Part shown: positions 32,093-41,492 of the stretch, piece by piece | Layout of the letters: the number at the start of each line of letters is the position of its first letter | Position numbering within the stretch: the first letter of the stretch is position 1 | Source: Planococcus salinarum | GTDB lineage: Bacteria; Bacillota; Bacilli; Bacillales_A; Planococcaceae | NCBI RefSeq assembly: GCF_007004625.1 | Contig: NZ_VIFV01000004.1 | Span: forward strand, 121,961 to 185,960 | Length of the DNA: 64,000 bases | Direction: 5' to 3' | Notes under the pieces: model-generated | Database searches by the model: none | Seen by the model: only the letters and a program-made list of their open reading frames with translations | Told to the model about the DNA's origin: nothing | Program-made: the position numbers and the translations under genes

Positions 32093-33088
32093 ATGATTCA
32101 ATTTGTGGGTGTTGAGGAAGTCCATATTCGCCAGATGTCCGCTTTATTAGCCAAAAGGCACGCGAAGGAGCGGAAGGCATTTCCGTATCTGCCGGAGGCA
32201 TTCGAAGAAATCGATGAAGCTGAACAAGTCATACGCCAGCAGCTCAAAAAGCCCTTTGTCAGCGGAATCGCTGCCGTCAGGGGGATCGATGTCATCGGCT
32301 ACCTGTTGTATGAGTTCAAAGAAGATGCTGACCGGGGACGATATATCCTGATGAACTACGAATCCATCGCGATCAGCGACAAGGAGCATCCGACCCTATT
32401 GCGGCTGCTGTATGCAGATGCAGGGGCGGAGTGGATCAAGCATGGCTATTTTACGCATGTTCTGATGGTTCCGCTGGCGGAACAGCCTCTCGTTGAACAG
32501 TGGCTGGAGCAGGGCTTCAGCTACGAGCAGAAATATGCGGTTCTTCAACTGAAGGATTTTGAACCTGCCGGAGACCTGAATCCAGGCAAGTTGAGCATCC
32601 GGCAAGGCGGGCAGCAAGATGCACCTTTACTGAAGAAAGTGGCGTTATGGAACAGTATCCACCAGGCAGCCGCACCTTCCTGGCATCCGATTACAAAAGA
32701 AACGATGGAGAATATCAAACGCAGTTATATGGACATCTCCACAGATAAAGAGGCGTTTCTCTGGATTGCGGAATTGGGTGAGCGCATAGCCGGATTTCAT
32801 GTCTACTTCCGTAAGGAGGACGAGTTGAGCTTGTCGACGCCGCAGAATTGTGCGGAACTCCCGGCAGCCTCCACTAACCCGGATATGCGTGGCAAAGGAA
32901 TTGGCCGAATGCTGGCCAACCATTGTTTCGCGGAGATGAAAAAAGAGGGATTTGATTATTTGTACGCAGATTGGCATACACCCAATCAGCTCGCATCCTA
33001 TTTCTGGCCGCGTCTCGGGTTCGAGCCGTTCATGATCCGGCTGTCGCGAAAAATCGATCCGCGCATTGCCTGGGCACATGGGGATTAA
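32093..33088 (+). CDS. Double GNAT-domain acetyltransferase
   Basis: 331 residues in two GNAT-fold halves. The N-terminal half (about 1-150) has a degenerate motif A; the C-terminal half (about 165-325) has an intact one, NPDMRGKGIGRMLANHCFAEM. The last strand DYLYADWHTPNQLASYFWPRLGF matches GNAT motif B. Two-domain GNATs of this kind include mycothiol-synthase-like enzymes and aminoglycoside acetyltransferases; the substrate here is unknown. AAGAGGAG lies 8 nt before ATG 32093. Confidence 0.75.
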   Translation: MIQFVGVEEVHIRQMSALLAKRHAKERKAFPYLPEAFEEIDEAEQVIRQQLKKPFVSGIAAVRGIDVIGYLLYEFKEDADRGRYILMNYESIAISDKEHPTLLRLLYADAGAEWIKHGYFTHVLMVPLAEQPLVEQWLEQGFSYEQKYAVLQLKDFEPAGDLNPGKLSIRQGGQQDAPLLKKVALWNSIHQAAAPSWHPITKETMENIKRSYMDISTDKEAFLWIAELGERIAGFHVYFRKEDELSLSTPQNCAELPAASTNPDMRGKGIGRMLANHCFAEMKKEGFDYLYADWHTPNQLASYFWPRLGFEPFMIRLSRKIDPRIAWAHGD

Positions 33089-33193
33089 AAGCCGGAGTCT
33101 GAAAAAAATTAAAGAATTTAGTGATTAGAAGTTAGTAAGTGGAAATTCAGGGTAAGAAGGGAGGGGAGTTTTAACAGCTTAGAGGAGGATTCA

Positions 33194-34741
33194 ATGAAGA
33201 AAGAGAGATTGATCGATTACAAAATATTTTTACCTGCATTATTAATAGTTATTGCGATCAGTATACCGCTGGCACTGTACGAAACGAGATCGCTGGATAC
33301 GCTGAACGCGATTTTTGAAGCCATAGTCGAATTTTTCAGTTGGGGCTATCTATGGTATGGGGTGCTCCTGGTGGGAGCGGCATTGTTTTTTTCTTTCTCG
33401 AAATACGGGAAAGTGGTTTTGGGAGACCCTGAAGACAAGCCGCGACTGACCCTTTTTGAGTACTCTTCAATACTTATTGCCATGGGTATCGGTTCCACAA
33501 TCATGCGGACCGGCATGCTGCAATGGACTTCGGTTGTAAATAACCCGCCGGCAGGAACTGCGGCAGGTTCATCGGAAGCGATTTTAATGGGGAATGCTTA
33601 CAGCATGTTCCTGTGGGGCTTTCAGGTTTTTGCGATTTTTGTCATGATAGCGCCGGCCATGGCCTATATACTGCATGTGAAAAAGCGCCCATTGATGCGG
33701 ATTTCAGAAGCGGCACGAGTTATTCTCGGCGATAAGCTGACAGACGGGTGGGCCGGCAAAGCGCTCGACATCCTGTTCTTAGTGAGTATATTGACAGGAG
33801 CTGCAGTCACTTTGGGCCTCGGCGCGCCGATTGTTACATATAACCTGTCTGCTCTATTGAATATTAACGTTACATTCGGCCTTACTTTGATCGTTACAAT
33901 TGTATGGGTAGCGTTGTTCTCAATCAGTGCATATCTTGGCATCGAGAAAGGCATCAAGCGCCTGAGTACCTTTAATATCTATCTGGCCGGAGCATTTGGT
34001 GTTTTCATCTTGCTTGCAGGGCCAGGCGTATTTATTTTAAATTATTTCACCGACAGTATATCTTATCTGTTCACGAATTATCTCAGCTTCTCGCTGAACA
34101 CAGATTCGGTTTATCAGGGGGAAGCTTCCCATATTCAAAGCAATACAGTTTTCTGGTTTGCCTATAGTGCAACTTGGGCGATGCTTCACAGCGTCTTTGC
34201 TGCAAGGATTTCAAAAGGCCGCACCATCAAAGAAATGATTCTTACATATTTGCTTGCTCCTACCTTATTGTCCTGGATAGCGACAGGCTTAATGGGAGGT
34301 TTGGGTGTCCACAGGTATCTGACCGGCCAGCTGGATGTGCTGGAATTGGTGCAGAATGAAGAGCGGATGTCAGCCATCCCTCAAATCCTTTCAACTTTAC
34401 CGCTGGGCGGGATTGCGATTACGGTATTTATCATCGTATCGTTAATCTTCCTCACGACGACACTCGATTCTACAACTTATACAGTTGCAGCTTATACCAG
34501 CACGAAAGATATGAGTAAATATGAGCCGCCAAAAGTCCTTCGATTAATCATTGCAGCAGTCATCACCATACTTTCACTGGTACTTATGCGCATTGGCGGA
34601 TTGGCACCTCTGGGAGTGATTTCGGGCCTCATGGGGCTTCCGATTATTTTCATCACGTTCCTTATGATTTTCGCAGCAAAAAAAATGCTCGATCTCGATC
34701 AGGCGTGGAAATACAATGTCAGAAAAGATGCCAGCAAGTAA
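33194..34741 (+). CDS. Divergent BCCT-family transporter
   Basis: 515 residues, twelve predicted helices of the BCCT betaine/choline/carnitine family, with ARISKGRTIKEM (about 336-347) and LTTTLDSTTYTVA as family landmarks. It departs from betaine transporters at key sites: the substrate-binding aromatic box (YWxWWxxW in OpuD/BetP) is FWFAYSATW (about 320-328), and the glycine-rich motif MGIGxxFWGxAEP is MGIGSTIMRTGML. It probably carries another substrate or couples ions differently. AGAGGAGG lies before the ATG. Monocistronic with terminator. Confidence 0.8.
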   Translation: MKKERLIDYKIFLPALLIVIAISIPLALYETRSLDTLNAIFEAIVEFFSWGYLWYGVLLVGAALFFSFSKYGKVVLGDPEDKPRLTLFEYSSILIAMGIGSTIMRTGMLQWTSVVNNPPAGTAAGSSEAILMGNAYSMFLWGFQVFAIFVMIAPAMAYILHVKKRPLMRISEAARVILGDKLTDGWAGKALDILFLVSILTGAAVTLGLGAPIVTYNLSALLNINVTFGLTLIVTIVWVALFSISAYLGIEKGIKRLSTFNIYLAGAFGVFILLAGPGVFILNYFTDSISYLFTNYLSFSLNTDSVYQGEASHIQSNTVFWFAYSATWAMLHSVFAARISKGRTIKEMILTYLLAPTLLSWIATGLMGGLGVHRYLTGQLDVLELVQNEERMSAIPQILSTLPLGGIAITVFIIVSLIFLTTTLDSTTYTVAAYTSTKDMSKYEPPKVLRLIIAAVITILSLVLMRIGGLAPLGVISGLMGLPIIFITFLMIFAAKKMLDLDQAWKYNVRKDASK

Positions 34742-34756
34742 TCCATTGTTGGATAT

Positions 34757-34786
34757 AAAAAGACCGGGCTGCCGTCCGGTCTTTTT
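34757..34786 (+). terminator. Terminator of the BCCT gene
   Basis: AAAAAGACCGG / CCGGTCTTTTT stem. Confidence 0.9.
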
Positions 34787-34868
34787 ACATGAAGATTGCA
34801 TAAGGGTTTTCGGTTTACTTACACACTGGATATGTTACACTTACGTCCATTATGATTGAAAGGGGAAA

Positions 34869-35663
34869 ATGAATTTGCCTAAGAAGATGTTATTAAGCCT
34901 ATTAATCGGTGCGTCAGTCCTAGTGACGGCGGCATGCAGTGATACAGAAGAAAATGCTGCAAATGAAGAAGAAACACCAACGGAGGAACAAGCGACTGAA
35001 GAGAATGGCGAGACAGCCGAAGGCGATGCTGAATCAGCTGAACAACCGGAAATGCCGGAACCTGACTTGGAAGGTGTACCCGATGTTGTCGCTGAAGTGA
35101 ACGGAGAAGAAATCATCAAAGAGGATTTCGAAGCTGCTTACACTGCGCAATTCCAGCAAATGGCTATGCAGGCGCAAGTATCAGGGCAGGAAGTTGATCA
35201 GGCGCAATTGAAAGAACAGGTTGCTGAAAGCCTTGTGAGCCAGGAACTGTTGGTGCAGGAAACGGCGAACCGTGATATCGAAGCGACTGATGAAGAAGTG
35301 AATGAAACCTTGACTTCACTTGCAGAGCAAAACGGCCTGGCATCATCAGAAGAATTTTTGACAGCTTTGGAAGAACAGGGACTGTCAGAGGAAGAAGTGA
35401 TGGAGCAAGTGGCATCACAAGTGAAAGTGGATAAATTGATCGCTGAAGAATCGGGAGAGGCTGAAGCTTCCGAAGAAGAATTGCAGGAGTTCTACGAGCA
35501 AATGCAGGCACAGCAGGAAGAAATGGGTGGCGAAGAGCTGCCGCCTTTCGAAGATATAGAAGCTGAGCTTGAAGCTCAGCTGGTACAGCAAAAAGAGAAC
35601 GAAGCAGTTCAGGCGTTAGTAACTGAACTCCGTGAAGACGCGGATGTTACAGTCCACATTTAA
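34869..35663 (+). CDS. SurA_N-type lipoprotein (PrsA-like, lacking a PPIase domain)
   Basis: 264 residues. Lipobox VTAAC (Cys23), an acidic Glu/Thr/Ala-rich linker (about 25-68), then a SurA/PrsA-type helical chaperone domain (VAEVNGEEIIKEDFEAAY, about 75-92, to the end). PrsA and SurA carry a parvulin prolyl isomerase domain; none is present. It would be anchored on the outer membrane face and may help fold secreted proteins. AAAGGGGAAA precedes the ATG. Confidence 0.8.
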   Translation: MNLPKKMLLSLLIGASVLVTAACSDTEENAANEEETPTEEQATEENGETAEGDAESAEQPEMPEPDLEGVPDVVAEVNGEEIIKEDFEAAYTAQFQQMAMQAQVSGQEVDQAQLKEQVAESLVSQELLVQETANRDIEATDEEVNETLTSLAEQNGLASSEEFLTALEEQGLSEEEVMEQVASQVKVDKLIAEESGEAEASEEELQEFYEQMQAQQEEMGGEELPPFEDIEAELEAQLVQQKENEAVQALVTELREDADVTVHI

Positions 35664-35677
35664 TATTGAGGAAAACA

Positions 35678-35716
35678 AAGAACCAGGCTCCCGATTGTGG
35701 GAGCCTGGTTCTTTTT
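35678..35716. terminator. Bidirectional terminator between the SurA_N gene and tcyABC
   Basis: Perfect 15-bp stem AAGAACCAGGCTCCC / GGGAGCCTGGTTCTT. T run on the plus side and, for the minus strand, TTTG after the stem; the minus-strand tcy transcript reaches it through two repeat copies. Confidence 0.85.
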
Positions 35717-35745
35717 GTTTTTGGTGAAGAAGTTATGGGTTTTCT

Positions 35746-35870
35746 ATTGTCCAGACTCCAGCGGCCCAACTCTTCGGGTCATAAGCCACTTTGGCTGTGC
35801 GGCTGGAAAGACGCCGCTTCGCCAAATCGTCTTATGCCTTTCAGAGCTAAGCGGGCACTGTCGCATTTCG
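35746..35870 (-). repeat. 3'-UTR repeat element, copy B
   Basis: Minus-strand oriented 125-bp copy, ending in GGAGTCTGGACAAT at the 35746 side and starting GAAATGCGACAGTGCCC at 35870. It lies directly next to copy C, so the two are in tandem. Confidence 0.75.
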
Positions 35871-36083
35871 GTGTCCAGACTCCAGCGGCCCAGCTCTTCG
35901 GGTCATAAGCCGGCCCAGCTGCATGGCAAAGAACGCCACTTCATTGATCTTGCTAAAACCTGCTCCTGTCTCTGCATCGCTAACGCTAGCTTCGAGACAT
36001 GGTAGAGCGTTGCATCGCTGCGCTGCTTCGTCGCAAGAGATAGGCCCAAACAAATTTGGGCTATCTCTCGCTGTCGCATTTCT
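35871..36083 (-). repeat. 3'-UTR repeat element, copy C (long form)
   Basis: Minus-strand oriented 213-bp copy beginning at the tcyC stop codon (TAGAAATGCGACAGCG) and ending GGAGTCTGGACACC. It has an extra internal segment with its own hairpin (GAGATAGCCCAAAT / ATTTGGGCCTATCTC near 36040-36069) and shares an inner GCATCGCTGCGCT block with copy D. Confidence 0.75.
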
Positions 36084-36831
36084 ATATCGTATCCGCCTTC
36101 TGGATCAGACTCAAAAACTGTTGTGTCCGCTCTTCTTTCGGATTTTCAAAGATGTCCTTCGGAGTGCCGCGTTCCACGATGCGTCCCTCATCCATGAACA
36201 GCACTTCATCCGCGACACCTTTTGCGAAACGCATTTCATGGGTGACGACGACCATCGTCATGCCTTCGAGTGCCAGATCTTTCATCACCTGAAGAACTTC
36301 TCCGACAAGTTCCGGGTCAAGCGCTGAAGTGGGTTCATCGAAAAGCATCACTTTCGGTTCGAGCGCAAGCGCGCGGGCAATGCCGACACGCTGCTGCTGG
36401 CCGCCGGAAAGCTGGAAGGGATATTCGTTCATCTTTTCTTTCAGCCCGACTTTCGCCAATAACTCTTCCGCTTTTTTCCGGGCTGCTTCTTTGCTGATCT
36501 TCTGGACGGTCACGGGACCTTCCATGACATTTTCCAACGCGGTCATGTGGGGGAAGAGGTTGTAATGCTGAAAAACCATGGCAGACTGTTTTCTGAATTC
36601 CGTTATTTGCTTCTTCGGCAACGGCTTCGAAAAATCCGCCTTGTGGTCATCAATCGTCACGGTTCCAGCGGTGGGTGTTTCCAATATATTCAGGCACCGC
36701 AGGAACGTCGTCTTGCCGGAACCGGAAGGGCCGATGACGACAACGGCCTGGCCCTTCTCCACGTGGAGGTCGATGCCTTTCAATACTTCAAGGCTGCCGA
36801 AACTTTTGTGCAGATTATTTATTTCAATCAT
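36082..36831 (-). CDS. tcyC: L-cystine ABC transporter ATP-binding protein (TcyC-like)
   Basis: 249 residues. Polar amino-acid ABC ATPase: Walker [10 protein letters not shown] (about 34-42), Q-loop [12 protein letters not shown], signature [15 protein letters not shown], Walker [15 protein letters not shown]. It powers import by the permease encoded just upstream. Third gene of the minus-strand tcyA-tcyB-tcyC order; the strong TcyA resemblance of the binding protein supports cystine as substrate. Confidence 0.85.
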   Translation of the reverse strand: MIEINNLHKSFGSLEVLKGIDLHVEKGQAVVVIGPSGSGKTTFLRCLNILETPTAGTVTIDDHKADFSKPLPKKQITEFRKQSAMVFQHYNLFPHMTALENVMEGPVTVQKISKEAARKKAEELLAKVGLKEKMNEYPFQLSGGQQQRVGIARALALEPKVMLFDEPTSALDPELVGEVLQVMKDLALEGMTMVVVTHEMRFAKGVADEVLFMDEGRIVERGTPKDIFENPKEERTQQFLSLIQKADTI

Positions 36832-36861
36832 AGGATACTCCTGTCTGTAGTTAAAGTGAAT

Positions 36862-37566
36862 TTACGCTCTTGATACGTAGCGGTCAAACCGATGTTCCAG
36901 CCGGCCCTGCACCAATGAAAGAAGGAAACAGAGAACCCAGTAGATCAAGCCGGCCTGCGCATACAAGAGCAGGAATTCGTAGTTGAAAGCAGCAATTTCC
37001 TGCGCTCTCCGGAACATCTCGGTAACCAGAATAAACGAAGCGAGTGATGTATCCTTCACCAGGCTGATGAATGTATTCGACAGCGGTGGAATGGATACAC
37101 GGGATGCCTGCGGCAAAATAATCCGTTTCAACGACTGGCTGTACGACATGCCGATCGTATTGGCAGCTTCCCACTGGCCTTTCGGAATCGACAGAATCGC
37201 TGCCCGGATGACTTCGGAAGCATAAGCCCCAACGTTCAGTGAAAAACCGAGAATGGCTGCGGTAAACGGTTCAAGCGTAATACCGACCGTCGGAAGTCCG
37301 TAAAACAGAATGGACAATTGAACGAGCAAAGGGGTGCCGCGGATGATGGAAACGTAGATCCGGGCGATGTTCTGAAAAAGCTTCACGGTAGAAATACGGG
37401 CCAATGCTGTCAATGTAGCCAGCATAAGCCCGATGGTGAACGAAATCAAAGTCAAAGGAATCGTGTATTGGATTGCCCCTTCCAACAAAGGAAGGAACGA
37501 TGACTGGGCAATGTCCAGTAACCGTTCCAATCTTTCGGGATTTGTGAAAATACTATTCAAGTACAT
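36862..37566 (-). CDS. tcyB: L-cystine ABC transporter permease (TcyB-like)
   Basis: 234 residues, HisM-type inner-membrane permease with five helices. The EAA loop region [32 protein letters not shown] (about 140-171) contacts the ATPase. The ATG at 37566 overlaps the last 14 nt of the binding-protein gene (translational coupling); the longer frame to 37614 would begin far inside that gene and is not used. Confidence 0.85.
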   Translation of the reverse strand: MYLNSIFTNPERLERLLDIAQSSFLPLLEGAIQYTIPLTLISFTIGLMLATLTALARISTVKLFQNIARIYVSIIRGTPLLVQLSILFYGLPTVGITLEPFTAAILGFSLNVGAYASEVIRAAILSIPKGQWEAANTIGMSYSQSLKRIILPQASRVSIPPLSNTFISLVKDTSLASFILVTEMFRRAQEIAAFNYEFLLLYAQAGLIYWVLCFLLSLVQGRLEHRFDRYVSRA

Positions 37567-38377
37567 TTTCGCCAAACCATTTCTGTGAAATTTCATCATA
37601 TGTGCCGTCTTCAATCATATCTTCAAGTGCTTTGTTTACTTCATCCACGATGGCGCCGCTGTCTTTTCTGAATTGCAATCCGCTTTGAGAAGCTTCATCT
37701 GATTCGTCAGCGATTTGTATTGGTGCATCCGGACGCTGCTTCAAGAAGTCCAGTACCGAAATTTTATCGTTTACTGTTGCATCGACGCGATCTGATACCA
37801 ATAACTCGATGGCCTGATTGAATCCTTCAACGCCTGTAAGTTCAGCGCCATATTCTTTAGCGATATCGGCATAGTTGCTGGTCAATGATTGAGCAGAGGT
37901 TTTGCCTTCCAAATCTTCAAATGAAGTAATTTCCGTTTCATCTTTTTTAGTTACCAGCACAGCTGACGAAGTAATGTATGGATCTGAAAAGTCGTAGCTC
38001 TCCAGGCGGTCTTCACGAATGCCTACCTGGTTTGCTACCATATCGAATCTTCCGGAATCCAACCCTGCGAACATTCCATCCCATTGTGTTTCAAGGAATT
38101 CCGCTTCAACACCCAGACGGTCCGCAACTTCGCGGGCAATCTCGACATCAAAACCGGTCAATTCACCGGATTCATCGTGGAAGGTGAATGGAGGGTAAGT
38201 TCCCTCAGTTCCGACAAGCAATGTTCCTTCTTCCTGCACTTTCGTCAATAGATCTTCCGAAGAATCCGTTGCCCCGGATTCTTCCTCAGGAGCAGTTTCT
38301 TCCGTATCATTGCCGCACGCAGCCAGCAAGAGGACCGCTCCAAGCAGCATTAACAGTAAATAAAGTGATTTCTTCAT
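37553..38377 (-). CDS. tcyA: L-cystine-binding lipoprotein (TcyA-like)
   Basis: 274 residues. Lipobox LLAAC (Cys21), acidic linker, then a type 3 substrate-binding domain: [53 protein letters not shown] and [16 protein letters not shown]. These closely match B. subtilis TcyA (YckK), which binds L-cystine for uptake as a sulfur source. First gene of the operon, with its own promoter; AGGGGAT precedes the ATG. Confidence 0.85.
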   Translation of the reverse strand: MKKSLYLLLMLLGAVLLLAACGNDTEETAPEEESGATDSSEDLLTKVQEEGTLLVGTEGTYPPFTFHDESGELTGFDVEIAREVADRLGVEAEFLETQWDGMFAGLDSGRFDMVANQVGIREDRLESYDFSDPYITSSAVLVTKKDETEITSFEDLEGKTSAQSLTSNYADIAKEYGAELTGVEGFNQAIELLVSDRVDATVNDKISVLDFLKQRPDAPIQIADESDEASQSGLQFRKDSGAIVDEVNKALEDMIEDGTYDEISQKWFGENVLE

Positions 38378-38431
38378 ATTTATATCCCCTAATTCATATA
38401 GATTTTGTCGGCATTAAAAGTTTGCTTTTTG

Positions 38432-38460
38432 ATTATAGCACCTTGGTCGCAAGGGCTCAA
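38432..38460 (-). promoter_or_regulatory. tcyABC promoter
   Basis: Minus strand TTGAGC (38455-38460), 17 bp, consensus TATAAT (38432-38437), about 55 bp before the tcyA start. A CymR-type site is expected from B. subtilis but was not recognised. Confidence 0.6.
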
Positions 38461-38492
38461 ATAAAGTTTCTTCAAAATGCAAAAAAAAAATT

Positions 38493-38524
38493 AAAAAAAG
38501 AAGCCTCTCCATTGGAGAAGCTTC
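38493..38524 (-). terminator. Terminator of the STAS protein gene
   Basis: GAAGCTTCTCC / GGAGAGGCTTC (one mismatch), followed on the minus strand by TTTTTTTAATTTTTTTTTT. Confidence 0.85.
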
Positions 38525-38534
38525 TTGGTGCCAC

Positions 38535-39356
38535 CTATTGACCGATAGTCTCCAGTGCCTGTTTGACGGTGCTGAAGGAATGGGTGGAAGCCATTTCGAT
38601 ATTGCTGTTGACCACGACTTGTACAAGTTCAGGGCGCATGCCGGATGAGACGACTTTTATGCCCATTATCCGGAGCATATTGCCGATCTGGTGCAAGGAT
38701 TCTGCGACATGCCGGTTAATCGTCAGCACACCCGAGAAATCTACAATTACATACTCCACATTCATTGCAGCGATTTTCGGTATTGCTGTTTCCATGATAT
38801 AGTGGGCCCTTTCTTCATCGAAATAGCCGATCAGCGGAAGGACAACCACTTCATCGCGTATTGGAACAATGGGCGCGGAAAGGGCTACGAGCTCCCTCTG
38901 CATTTCCTGCTTTGACTGTTCGGAAAAGCGTTCGAAAGCGAAGACAGTTTCGTTGAGGCTGACATCCAGCATACGATTGATCTGTTTAATAATATGGGCT
39001 GTATCCGCTGTTGAGAGGCCAATATTGATGCTGCCGCGGCTTAATATTTCTGTGAAAATATCTCGCGTCAATGGATATCGGATTATGATCTCCGAGAGCT
39101 TGCCACCGCTTTTTACCTGCATCTCAGCGTTATTTTTGCTCCATACGATTAAATGTTCCGGTACAAAGTCTTCACTTTCGTTGTTCAGTGAATCACCGAA
39201 AAACCCGAGAAGTTTAACGTACATGGAAAAAGCCATACTTTTTTCTTCTTCTGATATCCCCGGTTGGCTGCGTGACACTACATATTCGACAACCTCCTCA
39301 GAAATTGACTGTGCGTTTTCGCAGATATAAGAGGAAAACTGGTCGACAGTTGGCAT
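38535..39356 (-). CDS. RsbR-like STAS protein
   Basis: 273 residues. The N-terminal half (about 1-150) is helical and globin-like, as in RsbRB/RsbRD sensors; the C-terminal half (about 165-270) is a STAS domain with the phosphorylation loop VDFSGVLTIN. It should take part in stressosome assembly and sigma-B control. It is an orphan, like the PAS-STAS gene at 7370, and differs from it in the sensor half. ATG 39356 follows GTGAAGGAA. Confidence 0.8.
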   Translation of the reverse strand: MPTVDQFSSYICENAQSISEEVVEYVVSRSQPGISEEEKSMAFSMYVKLLGFFGDSLNNESEDFVPEHLIVWSKNNAEMQVKSGGKLSEIIIRYPLTRDIFTEILSRGSINIGLSTADTAHIIKQINRMLDVSLNETVFAFERFSEQSKQEMQRELVALSAPIVPIRDEVVVLPLIGYFDEERAHYIMETAIPKIAAMNVEYVIVDFSGVLTINRHVAESLHQIGNMLRIMGIKVVSSGMRPELVQVVVNSNIEMASTHSFSTVKQALETIGQ

Positions 39357-39465
39357 TTCCTTCACACCTTTACATGAATTCATAATTTAATTATAGACTA
39401 ATTCTGGATAAGATGTAATTTATATTTGTACAATTCCAAGGCGCATATGAGTGTAACCAAACGGA

Positions 39466-39499
39466 AGCCAGGAAAAAAATGGCACCTTTTTTCCTGGCT
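39466..39499 (-). terminator. Terminator of the GT2-GtrA gene
   Basis: AGCCAGGAAAAAA / TTTTTTCCTGGCT 13-bp stem; the U tract is within the stem, so efficiency is uncertain. Confidence 0.55.
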
Positions 39500-39515
39500 G
39501 ATGGAAGTTCCTGTT

Positions 39516-40562
39516 TCATTCTTTCCGGAATACCCAGGAACGCTGGACGATAAAGCCAAAGATAAAGAGAATGGTATCGACCAGTATTTTCAGGATGATT
39601 TCGCCCCGGCCGAGCCATTCGGCATAAAGCAAATGGACCGAAGCGGCGGAAGTCAGCATGATAAACGTGGCAAGGAGATAGTAGCGTACCAGGGATTTAC
39701 TGGATCCTTTCTTAAAGACCTTATTGCGGTTGATATAATAATTGAACAATGAGGACAGGACGCGGGCCGCAATCGTGGCCAAAATAATAAACAGTCCAGG
39801 GGCCGGGTCTTTCAGCAATTGGATGAAAATCCAATATAATCCGATATCGAGTACGAAAGATGCTCCTCCGGATAATCCATAGAAGATGAAAATCTTATAA
39901 ATATGGAAGGAGTCTCTCAATGGATTGAAATGTGATGAATCATTGTCATCTATATAGACGGTTTCGATGGTCACTTCGGTCACTTCAATATTGTTTTCTT
40001 TTAAAGAGGCCAGGACATTCATCTCGTATTCGTACCGCTCACCGATAACCTTCAGCAATTGCGGCAGGTATCTGACGGGAATCCCCCTGAGTCCGGTTTG
40101 GGTGTCAGTAAGGGCGGTGCCGGTTGAAAGCCGGAACAGCAACCGCGTGATGCGGTTTCCGAAGCGGCTTCGGAAGGGGATATGGCTGCGGCTGAAATCC
40201 CGCGCGCCGAGTACTACATTTGCAGGCGATTTGATGAGCCGACGGGATAATTTGACCATATCACTGACGAGATGCTGGCCATCCGCATCCGCTGTTATAA
40301 CTGCCTGGTAGGAAAGATTATTCGTGACTATGTATTGGAAGGCGGTTTTCAGTGCACGGCCTTTTCCCTGGTTGGCAGCATGCTTTAATAATATTACTTC
40401 TTTATGAGTATCCAGGGATTCAAATATGTGTGAAAACTCCTTGCCGCTGCCATCATCGACGATTAAAATCTGTTCAAATCCCGCTTCGATGATATTTTTG
40501 ACGGTGTCCAGACACATTTGATCCGGTTTATACGCGGGAATAATAATAGCGAACTGCTTCAC
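39516..40562 (-). CDS. Membrane glycosyltransferase: GT2 domain fused to GtrA domain
   Basis: 348 residues. The GT2 (DPM1-like) domain spans about 1-215 with IIIPAYKPD, VDDGSG, ADADGQH and TQTGLRGIP; the C-terminal GtrA-like domain (about 228-345) has four helices. GT2 enzymes of this type load a sugar on undecaprenyl phosphate and GtrA proteins help flip it, so one chain may do both for teichoic acid or polymer glycosylation. Monocistronic and divergent from the ABC pair at 40794; an AGGAGGTC-like site precedes the ATG. Confidence 0.8.
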   Translation of the reverse strand: MKQFAIIIPAYKPDQMCLDTVKNIIEAGFEQILIVDDGSGKEFSHIFESLDTHKEVILLKHAANQGKGRALKTAFQYIVTNNLSYQAVITADADGQHLVSDMVKLSRRLIKSPANVVLGARDFSRSHIPFRSRFGNRITRLLFRLSTGTALTDTQTGLRGIPVRYLPQLLKVIGERYEYEMNVLASLKENNIEVTEVTIETVYIDDNDSSHFNPLRDSFHIYKIFIFYGLSGGASFVLDIGLYWIFIQLLKDPAPGLFIILATIAARVLSSLFNYYINRNKVFKKGSSKSLVRYYLLATFIMLTSAASVHLLYAEWLGRGEIILKILVDTILFIFGFIVQRSWVFRKE

Positions 40563-40708
40563 GTATGACCTCCTTTCCGGTTCTGCTGGATCCTATGATC
40601 AGTGCATACAACCCGATTATCCCCAGAACGCCTGATTGAACAGCTGAGATTCTGTTTATTTAGCACTATATTGTAAGAATACCCAAGCTGAAGGGCCTTC
40701 ACACAGCA

Positions 40709-40730
40709 TCTTAAGAAAATCTTCAGAAAG
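40709..40730 (+). promoter_or_regulatory. 11-bp direct repeat upstream of the MacB-like ABC operon
   Basis: TCTTAAGAAAA and TCTTCAGAAAG in tandem, exactly one helical turn apart, followed at 40749 by an inverted AAGATTTTC. Tandem 11-bp repeats are typical sites of OmpR-type response regulators. No such regulator is encoded nearby. Confidence 0.35.
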
Positions 40731-40793
40731 CCCCTCCATATTTATTAAGATTTTCCATTTATGCTGAAGTCAGCAGTGAAAGGGGAAGGAATT

Positions 40794-41492
40794 ATGATAA
40801 AAATCAGAGGGTTGCACCATCATTTTAACATAGGGAAAAAAGGAGACCAGCGGCAGGTACCGGTATTGAAAGGAGTCACGCTTGAAGTGAGCGAGGGAGA
40901 AATTGTGGCCATACTGGGCAAAAGCGGTTCCGGAAAATCGACGTTGCTTCATATACTTGCGGGGTTCATGCTGCCGGAAGCGGGGTCGGTAATGGTCAAT
41001 GGCAAAGAAACCTCGGTCTTGAAGGAAGCGGAACAGGCGGACTTTCGCTTGCAGAACTTCGGCTTCATCTTTCAGAATTTCCAGTTGATGCCGGGGCTCA
41101 GTGCATTTGAAAACGTCGAACTGCCTTTGAAGATCAAAGGGATGGATGAAAAGGAACGCAAACTAAAAGTGGAGAACCTGCTCCAAAAAGTAGGGCTGCA
41201 GGAAGTGGCAGGCCATTACCCGAACGAACTTTCCGGCGGCCAGCAGCAGCGGGTCAGCATTGCCCGCGCGCTGATTACGGATGCGCCCATCATTCTGGCC
41301 GATGAGCCGACAGGAAGTTTGGATTCCGAAACGGAAAAAGAGATCCTGTTGCTGATTCAGTCGTTGAATAAAAAGCTCGGGCTGACGTTCGTCATCATCA
41401 CGCACGACGAGGAAGTGGCTACTGTTGCAGACCGCCAGTACCGCCTGCATGACGGCGAATTGGTGAAAGGGGAGCAGCGCCATGCAATTTAA
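40794..41492 (+). CDS. MacB/LolD-type ABC transporter ATP-binding protein
   Basis: 232 residues. Walker [10 protein letters not shown] (about 43-51), Q-loop [22 protein letters not shown], signature [15 protein letters not shown], Walker [13 protein letters not shown]. ATPases of this clade pair with FtsX-like permeases to extrude peptides, antibiotics or lipoproteins by mechanotransmission. ATG 40794 is chosen for AAGGGGAAGGA before it. Overlaps the permease gene by 11 nt. Confidence 0.85.
   Translation: MIKIRGLHHHFNIGKKGDQRQVPVLKGVTLEVSEGEIVAILGKSGSGKSTLLHILAGFMLPEAGSVMVNGKETSVLKEAEQADFRLQNFGFIFQNFQLMPGLSAFENVELPLKIKGMDEKERKLKVENLLQKVGLQEVAGHYPNELSGGQQQRVSIARALITDAPIILADEPTGSLDSETEKEILLLIQSLNKKLGLTFVIITHDEEVATVADRQYRLHDGELVKGEQRHAI

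Noticed and set aside
35668..36083. Small plus-strand frames between the SurA_N gene and tcyC
   Set aside because: They lie in repeat copies B and C, share no ribosome binding site and differ between copies.
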